Assembly (NCBI GenBank): GCA_036796975.1
Contig: DAIRBY010000015.1
Span: forward strand, 1 to 64,000
DNA from: UBA8190 sp003453695
GTDB lineage: Bacteria > Actinomycetota > Acidimicrobiia > Acidimicrobiales > UBA8190
Reading direction: 5' to 3'
Length of the DNA stretch: 64,000 bases
In this document: one piece after another, positions 25,015 to 33,592 of the stretch
Layout of the letters: every line of letters begins with the position of its first letter
Numbering within the stretch: position 1 is the stretch's first letter
The notes under the pieces: model-generated
Told to the model about the DNA's origin: nothing
The model's database searches: none
What the model saw: only the letters and a program-made list of their open reading frames with translations
Position numbers and translations under genes: made by a program

Positions 25015-26385
25015 ATGTCGGCGCCCCGGGTGGTCTCCGTGGCGGCCGCGTCCGCCGCCGCCCGGGCCGGGCTGCAGGTGGGAGACGAGCTCCTCTCCGT
25101 CGGCGGCCGAGTGCCGCGCGACGTGATCGAGTACCGCCTCCTGGTGGACGAGGCCGACCCTGAGGTCATGGTGCGCCGCGGCCATGAAGAGTTCGAGCTC
25201 GTCGTGGACAAAGAAGCGGGGGAGGCCCTGGGGGCCGAGGTGTCGTCGGCGGTCTTCGACCGGGTGCGCACCTGCGACAACCATTGCGAGTTCTGCTTCA
25301 TCTATCAGCTGCCCAAGGGGATGCGCCGCAGCCTGTACCTGAAGGACGACGACTACCGCCTGTCCTTCCTGTACGGCAACTTCACCACCCTGACCCGCTT
25401 CACCGAGCTCGACCTCGAGCGGGTGGTGGGCGAAGGGCTGTCACCGCTGTTCGTGCCCATCCACACCACCGCCCCCGCCCTGCGGGCACGGATGCTGCGG
25501 AACGAGCGGGGTGCCACCAGCCTGCGGTGGCTGCGGGCACTGCTCGACGCCGGCGTCGAGGTGCACGGCCAGGTGGTGGTGTGTCCCGGGGTGAACGACG
25601 GGGCCGCCCTGGAGGCGACACTGGCCGGCATCGTCGACGAGTACGCCGAGCTGGCCACTGTGGCCTGCGTGCCCCTCGGGCTGAGCCGGTTCTCCGCCGA
25701 GGCCGCCATGCGCCCGCACACCGCCGCCGAGGCCGCCCAAGTGGTCGACGTGGTGGAGCAGTGGCAGGACATCGCCCTCGACCTGCTGGGCCGGCGGTTG
25801 GCCCACGCCGCCGACGAGTACTACCTGATGGCCGGACTGCCCTTCCCCGAGGCGTCCCGCTACGACGGGTTCCCCCAGCACGAGAACGGCATCGGCATGG
25901 CCCGCGCCTTCGAAGCCGCATTTCACGGTGACCACGGCCGTGCCTACGGCGTCCGACCCGGCTTCTTCTCCTGGGTGGACGGCGCCCCGGGCCAGGGCTA
26001 CCGGGCGCCCCGCGCCCCCGGTTCCTCGCCGCCGGCGCCGGCTTCCGGTGGCGGGATCCCGGTCGGTGTCGTGACGGGGGAGTACGGCGCCGCCGTGCTG
26101 GGGCCTCTGCTGGCACCGCTCGTGACAGAAGGTGCGCCGGTGCGGCTCGTGGTCGTGGCCAATCGGTTCTTCGGGGGCACCACCGCCGTCACCGGCCTGC
26201 TGACGGGAGCCGACGTGTCCCAGGCGCTCCGGCAGGAGCCGGCCGGGCACCGATACCTCCTGCCCGACGTGTGCCTCTCGCAGGACCGCTTCCTCGACGG
26301 GGCCACCGTGGATGAGCTCCCGCATCCCGTCGAGGTGGTACCGACCGACGGACGGTCCCTGGCGCTCGCACTGGGGTTGCCGTGA
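25015..26385 (+). CDS. PDZ/radical SAM/DUF512 protein
   Basis: The 456-residue protein has an N-terminal PDZ-like segment (SAAARAGLQVGDELLSVGG, about 1-60), a radical SAM-type cysteine motif TCDNHCEFCF near 87-96 and a C-terminal DUF512 domain (YYLMAGLPFPEASRYDGFPQHENGIGM). The region between DUF512 parts holds a Pro/Ser-rich insert near 335-350. The family is widespread, often next to der as here, and its reaction is unknown. It overlaps der by 4 bases, which suggests a shared role in ribosome assembly; that is inference. Confidence 0.88.
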   Translation: MSAPRVVSVAAASAAARAGLQVGDELLSVGGRVPRDVIEYRLLVDEADPEVMVRRGHEEFELVVDKEAGEALGAEVSSAVFDRVRTCDNHCEFCFIYQLPKGMRRSLYLKDDDYRLSFLYGNFTTLTRFTELDLERVVGEGLSPLFVPIHTTAPALRARMLRNERGATSLRWLRALLDAGVEVHGQVVVCPGVNDGAALEATLAGIVDEYAELATVACVPLGLSRFSAEAAMRPHTAAEAAQVVDVVEQWQDIALDLLGRRLAHAADEYYLMAGLPFPEASRYDGFPQHENGIGMARAFEAAFHGDHGRAYGVRPGFFSWVDGAPGQGYRAPRAPGSSPPAPASGGGIPVGVVTGEYGAAVLGPLLAPLVTEGAPVRLVVVANRFFGGTTAVTGLLTGADVSQALRQEPAGHRYLLPDVCLSQDRFLDGATVDELPHPVEVVPTDGRSLALALGLP

Positions 26386-27791
26386 GCAGCCGCGCTCCCG
26401 TCTCTCCACTCTCCGATGCAGGTGGAACCGGAGGACGAACCGCAGTACACCGGGCTCGGTCTCCGGTGGTGGCAGTCGCCGGACGGCCGAACGTCGGGAA
26501 GTCCACGCTCGCCAACCGCTTGGTGGGCCGCCGGATGGCGGTGGTCGAGGAACGCCCGGGGGTCACGCGCGACCGCGTTGCGCTGGAAGCCGAGTGGAAC
26601 GGTCGCCTCTTCACCGTGGTGGACACGGGAGGGTGGCTGAGCCGGGGTGACGACCTGGATGCCAAGGTGAGCGCCCAGTCCGAACGGGCCATGACCGAGG
26701 CCGACCTCGTGCTGGTGGTGGTGGACGCGGCCGTCGGAGTGACCAACGAGGACGAGGAGGTGGCCCGGCGCGTCCGCCGTACGGGACGCCCTGCCATGGT
26801 GATCGTGAACAAGGTCGACAACGAGCTGCGGGAGTCGGACGCCTGGGAGGCCTTGTCGCTCGGCCTGGGGGAGCCGTTCATGGTGAGCGCCCTTCACGGC
26901 CGGGGGACGGGAGACCTGCTCGACGAGGTCGTGCGTCGCCTGCCCCCGCCCGATCCGGCGCATGAGCTCGGCACGGGTGCCACACAGCGCCAGCAGGACG
27001 GGGGCACTCAGGACGAGACCGGCGACGCCTGTCCCGCCGTCGCCATCGTGGGACGGCCCAACGTCGGCAAGTCGACCCTCTTCAACCGCTTGATCGGAGA
27101 CGAGCGGGCCGTCGTGCACGACCTGCCCGGCACGACCCGCGATGCAGTGGACACCGTCCTCGACACCCCCGACGGACCGATCCGGTTCGTGGACACGGCC
27201 GGCATGCGCCGAGCCTCTAGGACCGAACGGGGCACCGAGTACTTCGCCATGGTCCGAGCACTCGCCGCCCTGGACCGAGCCGACGTGGTGCTGCTCGTCG
27301 TCGACGTCACCGAGGGCGTCACCCATCAGGACCAGCGCCTGGCCGAGCGGGTGGGCGCGTCGGGAAGCCCGGTCGTGGTGGTGCTCAACAAATGGGAGCT
27401 CCTCGACGCCGCCCGTCGAGCGCAAGTGCTCGCCGATGTCGGTGACCGCCTGGCCTTCCTGGGAGACGCACCGGTCGTGAAGGTGAGCGCGCTGACGGGG
27501 CGGGGCACGCACCGGCTGATCCCTGCCCTCCGTGTGGCCATCCAGGCGTACCATCACCGCATCCCGACGGCCGAGCTCAACCGGGCGATGCGGGCCATCC
27601 AGGCGGCGCATGCCGCACCCGGTGCCCGCATCCGCTACGCCGTCCAGGGCGCCACCGACCCGCCAACCTTCACGTTGTTCTCGACCGGCCGCCTCCCCGC
27701 CCCCTATCTGCGCTACGTGGAGCGCAAGCTGCGAGAGCACTTCTCCATCGGGCCCACGCCCATGAAGCTGCGGGTGCGGCTCCCGAGATGA
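26382..27791 (+). CDS. der: Ribosome-associated GTPase Der (EngA)
   Basis: The 469-residue GTPase acts in 50S subunit assembly. It has two tandem G domains with P-loops GRPNVGKSTLANRLVG near 36 and GRPNVGKSTLFNRLIGDE near 222, matching DTGG and DTAG switch motifs, NKVD and NKWE base-specificity motifs, and a C-terminal KH-like domain. The first 30 residues form a variable extension. Start and stop both overlap neighbouring genes by 4 bases. Confidence 0.96.
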   Translation: MSSRAPVSPLSDAGGTGGRTAVHRARSPVVAVAGRPNVGKSTLANRLVGRRMAVVEERPGVTRDRVALEAEWNGRLFTVVDTGGWLSRGDDLDAKVSAQSERAMTEADLVLVVVDAAVGVTNEDEEVARRVRRTGRPAMVIVNKVDNELRESDAWEALSLGLGEPFMVSALHGRGTGDLLDEVVRRLPPPDPAHELGTGATQRQQDGGTQDETGDACPAVAIVGRPNVGKSTLFNRLIGDERAVVHDLPGTTRDAVDTVLDTPDGPIRFVDTAGMRRASRTERGTEYFAMVRALAALDRADVVLLVVDVTEGVTHQDQRLAERVGASGSPVVVVLNKWELLDAARRAQVLADVGDRLAFLGDAPVVKVSALTGRGTHRLIPALRVAIQAYHHRIPTAELNRAMRAIQAAHAAPGARIRYAVQGATDPPTFTLFSTGRLPAPYLRYVERKLREHFSIGPTPMKLRVRLPR

Positions 27792-28000
27792 GTGCCACGG
27801 CCGTCTGGTGCGACCAGTGCGAACGCCTGGTCGAGACGGGCAGCCTCACCGAAGACGGCGAGTGCCCCACCTGCGGGACGGTGCTGCGCGAGGAGCGGCG
27901 CCCGGTGCCGTGGCACTTCAAGCTCATGATCCTCGCCACGGTCATCTATCTCGGATACCGGGCCTACCAAGGGGTGGGCTGGCTCGTCCATCACGTCTGA
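27788..28000 (+). CDS. Small zinc-ribbon membrane protein
   Basis: The 70-residue product has a rubredoxin-like zinc ribbon, CDQCERL at 8-14 and CPTCGTVL near 27-34, followed by one membrane helix (KLMILATVIYLGYRAYQGVG) and a short tail. It overlaps der as ATGA, so it is coexpressed. The function is unknown; the ribbon would face the cytoplasm if the N-terminus is inside. Confidence 0.8.
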   Translation: MSATAVWCDQCERLVETGSLTEDGECPTCGTVLREERRPVPWHFKLMILATVIYLGYRAYQGVGWLVHHV

Positions 28001-28061
28001 CCAGGGATCTGACGTCCATAACGGTTGGCGGCTGCATAGGTGAGGCTGCCACCCCCCAGAT

Positions 28062-28078
28062 GGTGTGGCTTTCACACC
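28062..28078. promoter_or_regulatory. Inverted repeat GGTGTG-N5-CACACC
   Basis: The 17-base dyad has perfect 6-base arms and lies 166 bases before the small exported-protein gene. It could be a protein operator or a hairpin ending the der transcript; there is no T tract. Confidence 0.35.
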
Positions 28079-28116
28079 TCGCGTCATGTAGTTGGCATGT
28101 GAATTCCGCTCGTCAG

Positions 28117-28140
28117 CCCCGATAGGGGACGAAAGTCCCT
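28117..28140 (+). other. Overlapping alternative RNA hairpins in a 5' region
   Basis: CCCC-GATA-GGGG (28117-28128) and GGGGAC-GAAA-GTCCCT (28125-28140) share the same G tract and cannot form together. The second has a GNRA tetraloop. They lie about 100 bases before the next start. They fit no riboswitch class I know. Confidence 0.35.
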
Positions 28141-28243
28141 GTTTGGTCGTTCCGTGATCGCGAACACTCTGGAACCGGGAGTGACGCCGGTGACGACGCC
28201 ACCTCGATACGGAATCGACCGGCCGACGACCAAAGGAGTGTGG

Positions 28244-28708
28244 ATGACAAGGCCAAGTGCCGTTCAAGGAATCGCGGAGTCGATGCGCAGGGAGAATCAA
28301 GCGGTCGGCGTGCTCGGCACATCGAATCGCCGCAGGTGGCTGCGACGGGCGATGGCGAGCGCTTCCGTGGCTGGAGCGACCCTCGCGCTGGGTGCGGCGC
28401 CAGCGTTCGCTCACGACTGTTTCAACCCGACGAAAGTCCCAACCGCTGGCGTCAACTACGAGCTGAGCTTTGACTCGAACGGCAACCCGATTGTGACTCA
28501 GATCGGTCCGGGGCAAGGTTACGGCGGCTTCGTCGCCATTGCCCCCTATACCTTTGGACCCACACAAACGATGACCCTTTATACTCACTCACTCGGAGCG
28601 GGGAACAATCCCCATGGCGTCGTTGGAGGGCCCGGCAGCCAGACACTGGACCACGCCTGCAACGGCACAGGCATCGACTACCTCAGCGCCTGTTACGGCG
28701 GCGGCTGA
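28244..28708 (+). CDS. Small exported protein of unknown function, probable Tat signal
   Basis: The 154-residue product starts at ATG 28244, with AAGGAG 6 bases upstream; the longer frame is rejected. The N-terminus is long, with RRRWLRRAMASASVAGATL and a cleavage site after APAFA, which looks like a Tat signal. The mature part (about 95 residues) is Gly/Thr/Pro-rich with Cys in DCFNPTKVP, DHACNGTG and SACYGGG, so disulfides are possible. No domain is recognised. Base composition is clearly less GC-rich than the neighbours (for example ACCCTTTATACTCACTCACT), which may mean a recent arrival. Confidence 0.75.
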   Translation: MTRPSAVQGIAESMRRENQAVGVLGTSNRRRWLRRAMASASVAGATLALGAAPAFAHDCFNPTKVPTAGVNYELSFDSNGNPIVTQIGPGQGYGGFVAIAPYTFGPTQTMTLYTHSLGAGNNPHGVVGGPGSQTLDHACNGTGIDYLSACYGGG

Positions 28709-28768
28709 TCAAACCCAAGCCAGTAGACCAGCTGGCGTACAGGGGTGCTCCGTTGAACACCCAAGCGA

Positions 28769-28804
28769 GCCGGACCGGCGGCTCCTGAGGGTCGCCGGTC
28801 CGGC
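28769..28804. terminator. Bidirectional hairpin between convergent genes
   Basis: A perfect 12-base stem (GCCGGACCGGCG with CGCCGGTCCGGC) encloses a 12-base loop. It lies between the convergent stops at 28708 and 28808. There is no T tract, as is usual for actinobacterial terminators. Confidence 0.7.
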
Positions 28805-28807
28805 AGT

Positions 28808-30178
28808 TCAAACGACGACGTCACTCAATACGAATCGAAGAATGCTTTCGATCTCGTCGAACGCGACGTCGCCACACAACAGGACCGGCGACAGCTGGAT
28901 CACCGGGTCCACACGGTCGTCGGCACGGCAGATGAGCCCTGCGTCGAACAGCTTGGGAGCCACCTGGCCCCGGATGAGGGCCCGGCGCTCGTCAGGGGTG
29001 AACCGGACGGCCGGGTCCTCCGGCTCCTTCACGAGCTCGAGGGCCCAGAAGAATCCGGCACCGCGCACGTCACCCACGATGGGGATGTCGCGCAGTGCCT
29101 CCAGCCGCTCGACGAACGCCTTCTCGGCGTCGGCGACGTGGCCGACGATGCCTTCCTGCTCCAGCACGTCGAGATTGGCCAGCGCCACGGCACAGGACAC
29201 CGGGTGCCCGCCGAAGGTGATGCCGTGGGCGTACGAAGCGTCGCCCTCAAGGAACGGCTCGGCCAGGAAGTCCCGGCAGATGACCCCGCCCAGCGGGGCA
29301 TAGCCGGAGGTGACCCCTTTGGCGAAGGTCACCATGTCCGGAACGAAGCCGTAGCGCTCGGCGCCGAACCAGGCACCCAGGCGCCCGAAACCGCAAATGA
29401 CCTCGTCGGAGACGAGGAGGACGCCGTAGCGGTCGCAGATCTCGCGGAGTTGACGGAGATAATCGCCGGGGGGAGGGAAGCACCCGCCTGTGTTCTGCAC
29501 CGGCTCGACGAAGACCGCCGCCACAGTGTCCGGTCCTTCTGCCACGATGGCCTGCTCGACGGCATCGGCGCAGGCGTTTGCGAACCGCTCGTCGTCCAGT
29601 GTCACCCCGAGCGAGAAGGCCGACCGGAACCGGTTCGTGTTCGGCACGTGGACGGCGCCCGGCACCAACGGCTCGAACTGTTCCTTGATAGCGGGGAGGC
29701 CGGTGACGGCCAGAGCCCCCATGGTGGTTCCGTGGTACGCCAAGTCGCGGGCGATCACCTTGGTGCGCTCGGGCTGGCCGATCTCCCTGAAGTAGGCCCG
29801 GGCCAGCTTCCAGGCCGACTCGACCGCCTCGGATCCACCCGTCGTGAAGAAGACGCGGTTCAAGTCCCCTGGGGCGAGGTCGGCGAGACGAGCGGCCAGC
29901 TCGATGGCGGTGGGGTGCGCCGCCGACCAGATGGGGTAGTAGGCGAGCTCGGCGGCTTGCCGGCGTCCCGCCTCGGCGAGCTCCTCGCGGCCGTGACCGG
30001 CCTGGACGACGAAGAGGCTGGCCAGGCCGTCGAGAAAGGCCCGCCCGTGACTGTCGTAGAGGCGGACCCCCGAGCCCCGGGTGAACACCGGCACCTCACG
30101 GTCCTGATACAGGCCGAGACGGCTGAAGTGCATCCACAGATGGCGCTTGGCTTGCGCCTGCAGCTCGTCGGGATTCAT
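28808..30178 (-). CDS. Class III PLP aminotransferase (putrescine/omega-amino acid type)
   Basis: The 456-residue enzyme belongs to the omega-aminotransferase group. FTTGGSEAVESAWKLARAYF, DEVICGFGRLGAWFG and the PLP lysine in FAKGVTSGYAPLGG are clear. ATG 30178 overlaps the TGA of the Lrp gene as ATGA and is chosen over an in-frame ATG 12 bases upstream. Clustered with an aldehyde dehydrogenase and a second aminotransferase, it most likely removes the amino group of putrescine, GABA or beta-alanine. The exact amine cannot be read from sequence. Confidence 0.85.
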   Translation of the reverse strand: MNPDELQAQAKRHLWMHFSRLGLYQDREVPVFTRGSGVRLYDSHGRAFLDGLASLFVVQAGHGREELAEAGRRQAAELAYYPIWSAAHPTAIELAARLADLAPGDLNRVFFTTGGSEAVESAWKLARAYFREIGQPERTKVIARDLAYHGTTMGALAVTGLPAIKEQFEPLVPGAVHVPNTNRFRSAFSLGVTLDDERFANACADAVEQAIVAEGPDTVAAVFVEPVQNTGGCFPPPGDYLRQLREICDRYGVLLVSDEVICGFGRLGAWFGAERYGFVPDMVTFAKGVTSGYAPLGGVICRDFLAEPFLEGDASYAHGITFGGHPVSCAVALANLDVLEQEGIVGHVADAEKAFVERLEALRDIPIVGDVRGAGFFWALELVKEPEDPAVRFTPDERRALIRGQVAPKLFDAGLICRADDRVDPVIQLSPVLLCGDVAFDEIESILRFVLSDVVV

Positions 30179-30639
30179 GACCGGCCCCATTGATAGGTCT
30201 CTTTGTGGATGCGCAGATAGATGGTCGTCTCGGTCTCGCGCACTCCGGCCAGCTTGCGGATCTTCTCGTTCAGCAAGTCGATCAGGCGTTCGTCGTCCTC
30301 GACGACGACCTCGGCGAGCACATCTGTCGCTCCGGCAGTGAGCACCACGTACTCCACCTCGGGCATCGCCGCCAAGGCGTCGGCCACAAGCCTGGTGTCA
30401 CCCTCCACCTTCAGCCCGATCATGGCCTGGCGCCCGAAGCCGAGCACCCGGGGGTCGGTGACCGCCACGATCTGCATGACCCCGGCGTCCACGAGCCGCT
30501 GCACGCGTTGGCGCACCGCACCCTCCGACAGCCCCACGGACGGCGCGATCTGGGTGTAGGGACGCCGGCCGTCCACCTGCAGCTCGGCGATGATCCGCCG
30601 GTCGACGTCGTCGAGGACTACGCCGTCCTCGCGGCTCAC
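30175..30639 (-). CDS. Lrp/AsnC family regulator
   Basis: The 154-residue protein has an N-terminal winged helix-turn-helix (LDDVDRRIIAELQVDGRRPYTQIAPSVGLSEGAVRQRVQRL) and a C-terminal RAM ligand-sensing domain (GLKVEGDTRLVADALAAMPEVEYVVLTAG). Such proteins form octamers that respond to amino acids. It is embedded in the aminotransferase operon and overlaps the next gene by 4 bases, so it most likely senses a substrate or product of that pathway and autoregulates. Confidence 0.92.
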   Translation of the reverse strand: MSREDGVVLDDVDRRIIAELQVDGRRPYTQIAPSVGLSEGAVRQRVQRLVDAGVMQIVAVTDPRVLGFGRQAMIGLKVEGDTRLVADALAAMPEVEYVVLTAGATDVLAEVVVEDDERLIDLLNEKIRKLAGVRETETTIYLRIHKETYQWGRS

Positions 30640-30649
30640 GGTCGGCGCC

Positions 30650-32047
30650 TCATCCGGCGAGCGTCTGGCAGAACTCGCCGAACGCCTCGACGAACAGGTC
30701 GATATGGCTGTCCTCGTGCTGCACCGACAGGGTCCACTGCTCCTCGTTGCCGGGAGTCATGAAGATGCCCCGGTTGAGCAGCCACACCCACGATGCTTCG
30801 AACAGCTGCGCGTCGGTCTCCAAGAAGCTCCGGTAGTCCACCAGCGGCTCCGCTCGGTAGGAGACGCAGCCCTTACAGCCCAAGTCGACCACGTGGGCGG
30901 CCAGCCCCGATTGACGGATGGGGGCCTCGCAGCCTCCAGCCAGGCGCTTCCCCAGGTGGCCGAGGTGCAGATAGGCATCAGGGGTGAGCACCTCGGTGAG
31001 CGCCGCCAATCCCGCCGCCGCCGCCAGAGCGTTGCCGTTGAACGTGCCCTGCTGGGCAACCCCGTTGCCGATGAGGTCCATCAGTTCCGCCCGTCCCCCG
31101 AAGGCGCCTATGGGGACGCCGCCCCCGATGGACTTGGCCAGACACACCAGATCCGCCTGGAGGCCGAAGCGCTCGGTGGCGCCCCCCGCCGCGATGGTCA
31201 CCCCCGTCTTCACCTCGTCGAAGATGAGGACGATCCCGTGCTCGCTGCACAGCCGTCGCAGTCCCTCGAGGTATCCGGGCCGGGGCAGGACGATCCCGAT
31301 GTTCATCATGACGGGTTCAAGGATGAAGCAGGCGATGTCCTGTCCCCGGCGGGAGAAGAGGTCCTCCACCACGCCGAGGTCGTTGAACGGCACGACGGTC
31401 GTCAAGGCGGCCGCGGCGCGGGGGATTCCCAGGGATGCCGGCGGCTGCACGCCAGTCTCGTCCGCCTCGGTGACGAGCTGCAGGCTGGGTGCCACGGAGA
31501 ACATGACGGCATCGTGGTGGCCGTGATAGGCGCCCTCGACCTTCACGACCACATCGCGCCCGGTGGCGGCGCGCGCCACGCGAATGGCGTCCATGGTCGA
31601 TTCCGTGCCCGAGTTGGTGAATCGCACCCGGTCGAGGCCGAAGCGCCGGCAGAGCTCCTCGGCCAGGAGCACGGCGGCGTCCGTAGTCACGGCGAAGTGG
31701 GTGCCGGTCCGTGCCGCCCGTTCGATGGCCTCGGCCACCTTGGGGTGGGCGTGCCCGACCGCCATGGAACCGAACCCGTTGTGGAAGTCCACGTAGCCGG
31801 TTCCGTCCACGTCCCACACCCGGGCGCCCTCACCTCGCGCCAGGTACACCGGATAGGGCTCGGCCGCCTGGAAGGAGGAAGCCACACCGAGGGGCATGCT
31901 CGACCGGGCCCGCTCGAACATGACGCGGGATTTCGGCGTGCGCGCCAGCAGGTCGGCGAACTCCCGGTCATACAGCTCCTTGGCGCGCGCTCGCACCCGC
32001 TCGGGATCGAGCGCTGTCGTGACGTCCCGGTCCGTCGCTTCGCTCAC
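30650..32047 (-). CDS. Class III PLP aminotransferase, glutamate-1-semialdehyde aminotransferase-like
   Basis: The 465-residue enzyme has NSGTESTMDAIRVARAATGRD, VEGAYHGHHDAVMFS, IFDEVKTGVTIAAGGATERFG and the PLP lysine in CLAKSIGGGVPIGAFGG. These are features of the HemL-like branch, but the operon of amine catabolism and the absence of heme genes make a catabolic transaminase more likely than HemL. GTG 32047 overlaps the stop of the aldehyde dehydrogenase as GTGA, so the longer open frame is not used. Confidence 0.83.
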   Translation of the reverse strand: MSEATDRDVTTALDPERVRARAKELYDREFADLLARTPKSRVMFERARSSMPLGVASSFQAAEPYPVYLARGEGARVWDVDGTGYVDFHNGFGSMAVGHAHPKVAEAIERAARTGTHFAVTTDAAVLLAEELCRRFGLDRVRFTNSGTESTMDAIRVARAATGRDVVVKVEGAYHGHHDAVMFSVAPSLQLVTEADETGVQPPASLGIPRAAAALTTVVPFNDLGVVEDLFSRRGQDIACFILEPVMMNIGIVLPRPGYLEGLRRLCSEHGIVLIFDEVKTGVTIAAGGATERFGLQADLVCLAKSIGGGVPIGAFGGRAELMDLIGNGVAQQGTFNGNALAAAAGLAALTEVLTPDAYLHLGHLGKRLAGGCEAPIRQSGLAAHVVDLGCKGCVSYRAEPLVDYRSFLETDAQLFEASWVWLLNRGIFMTPGNEEQWTLSVQHEDSHIDLFVEAFGEFCQTLAG

Positions 32048-33483
32048 CACTTCACCATCACGTGCTTCGCTTCGGTGTATGCCTCGATGGCATAGGCGGA
32101 GAGGTCCTTGCCGTACCCCGACTGTTTGAAGCCTCCGTGCGGCATCTCGGAGACCAGGGGGATGTGGTCGTTCACCCACACCGTGCCGAAGCGGAGAAGG
32201 GCGGCCGCCTTCATGGCCCGGCCGACGTCAGTGGTCCACACACTGGCGGCGAGGCCGTACTCGACTCCGTTGGCCATGGCGATGGCCTCGTCGTCGTCAG
32301 CGGCCCGTTGCACGGTCACCACCGGGCCGAACACCTCCTGCTGGACGATCTCCGCCGCCTGGTCGACGCCCACCACGACCGAGGGCTCGTAGAACCAGCC
32401 GGGCCGAGACACAGAACGGCCTCCCGTCGTCGCTCTGGCGCCACCCTCCAGTGCACGTTCGACGAAGCCCGCTACCCGCTCACGCTGGCGCTCGGACACG
32501 AGCGGGCCCAGCTCCGTCGCCGCGTCGTCGGGGTCGCCGAGCGCCAGTGAGGAGGCTGCGTCGGTCAGCGCCTCCACCACGTGATCGTGCACGCCCGGCC
32601 CGGTGATCACCCGCGCCGCCGCTGTGCAGTCCTGTCCGGCGTTGACGAAACCGGCGAGACGGACACCGGCGACCACGGCGCCAAGGTCGGCATCGTCGAG
32701 GACGACCACGGGCGCTTTTCCTCCCAATTCCAGGTGGACGCGCTTCAGGCTCCTGCTGGCGGCCTCGGCGATCTTCTTTCCGGTCGGTACCGAACCGGTT
32801 AGGGAGATCATGTCGACGCCGGGATGGTCGACCAGGGTGGCACCGGTGGTGCCGTCCCCGAGTACGACGTTGACGACGCCGGGCGGGAAGATGTCGGCCG
32901 CCATCTCGGCGAGTTTGAGGGTGGTGAAGGGCGTGAGCTCGCTCGGCTTCAGCACCACCGTGCACCCGGCGGCGAGTGCCGGGCCCAGCTTCCAGACCGC
33001 CATCATGAGGGGGTAGTTCCAGGGCGTGATGGCGGCCACCACGCCGACGGGATCGCGACGAAGCATCGAGGTGTAGCCGGTGAGGTACTCACCAGTGGCG
33101 CGTCCTTCGAGGAGCCGGGCGCCGCCGGCGAAGAAGCGCAGGTTGTCGACGGCGAAGCTCAGCTCCTCCGGGACCGCCGACAGCGGCTTCCCGACGTTTC
33201 GCGACTCCAGGCGCCCGAGCAGCTCGGCGTGCGTCTCGACGGCGTCGGCCAAGGCCAGCAGGGCCGCAGAACGCTCACCGGGCGACATGGACGACCACAC
33301 GGGAAACGCCGCCGTGGCTGCGGCGACGGCGTCGTCCAGGGTGGCGTGGCCTGCTCGAGGGACCTCGTCGACCGCCTCGGCGGTGACCGGGTCGATCACG
33401 GGGATACGGCTCTCCCCCCCGCTCTGGAACGACCCTCCGATGAAATGCCCGAGGGGCACCTCGATTCCCCAGATCGTGCTCAT
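32044..33483 (-). CDS. NAD(P)-dependent aldehyde dehydrogenase, gamma-aminobutyraldehyde dehydrogenase-like
   Basis: The 479-residue enzyme has the complete ALDH core: ITPWNYPLMMAVWKLGPALAAGCTVVLKPSE, the cofactor loop SLTGSVPTGKKI, the general base in LELGGKAPVVVLDD, the catalytic Cys in VNAGQDCTAAARV and EVFGPVVTVQ near the end. It resembles aldehyde dehydrogenases of putrescine catabolism, which oxidise 4-aminobutanal to GABA. It is the first gene of the operon. ATG 33483 is preceded by a palindrome and a TATAAT box. Confidence 0.87.
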   Translation of the reverse strand: MSTIWGIEVPLGHFIGGSFQSGGESRIPVIDPVTAEAVDEVPRAGHATLDDAVAAATAAFPVWSSMSPGERSAALLALADAVETHAELLGRLESRNVGKPLSAVPEELSFAVDNLRFFAGGARLLEGRATGEYLTGYTSMLRRDPVGVVAAITPWNYPLMMAVWKLGPALAAGCTVVLKPSELTPFTTLKLAEMAADIFPPGVVNVVLGDGTTGATLVDHPGVDMISLTGSVPTGKKIAEAASRSLKRVHLELGGKAPVVVLDDADLGAVVAGVRLAGFVNAGQDCTAAARVITGPGVHDHVVEALTDAASSLALGDPDDAATELGPLVSERQRERVAGFVERALEGGARATTGGRSVSRPGWFYEPSVVVGVDQAAEIVQQEVFGPVVTVQRAADDDEAIAMANGVEYGLAASVWTTDVGRAMKAAALLRFGTVWVNDHIPLVSEMPHGGFKQSGYGKDLSAYAIEAYTEAKHVMVKW

Positions 33484-33516
33484 GTGCCGAGACCCCCCAG
33501 ACGAGTACCCGCTCGC

Positions 33517-33531
33517 CTACGAAATACGTAG
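33517..33531. promoter_or_regulatory. 15-base palindrome, candidate Lrp/AsnC operator
   Basis: CTACG-AAATA-CGTAG has perfect arms around an A/T core, the format of Lrp-family sites. It lies just downstream of the predicted start of transcription of the operon that encodes an Lrp regulator. Confidence 0.55.
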
Positions 33532-33541
33532 AACGATGGGG

Positions 33542-33547
33542 ATTATA
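33542..33547 (-). promoter_or_regulatory. -10 element of the aminotransferase/aldehyde dehydrogenase operon
   Basis: On the minus strand the sequence is a perfect TATAAT preceded by TG. No good -35 is seen 16-18 bases upstream. The predicted transcript starts near 33535, about 50 bases before the ATG. Confidence 0.6.
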
Positions 33548-33592
33548 CAGACGGATCCGGAGCCTTAGCGCTCCTGGCTGCGATTCCTGACG

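Noticed and set aside
28128..28440. The 12-mer GACGAAAGTCCC occurs at 28128 and again at 28429
   Set aside because: Many 12-mers repeat by chance in 64 kb, and the second copy is inside coding sequence without the flanking stem.
30650..32047. Glutamate-1-semialdehyde aminotransferase of heme synthesis (HemL)
   Set aside because: The sequence branch is similar, but it is fused into an amine catabolic operon with an aldehyde dehydrogenase and no heme genes are near.
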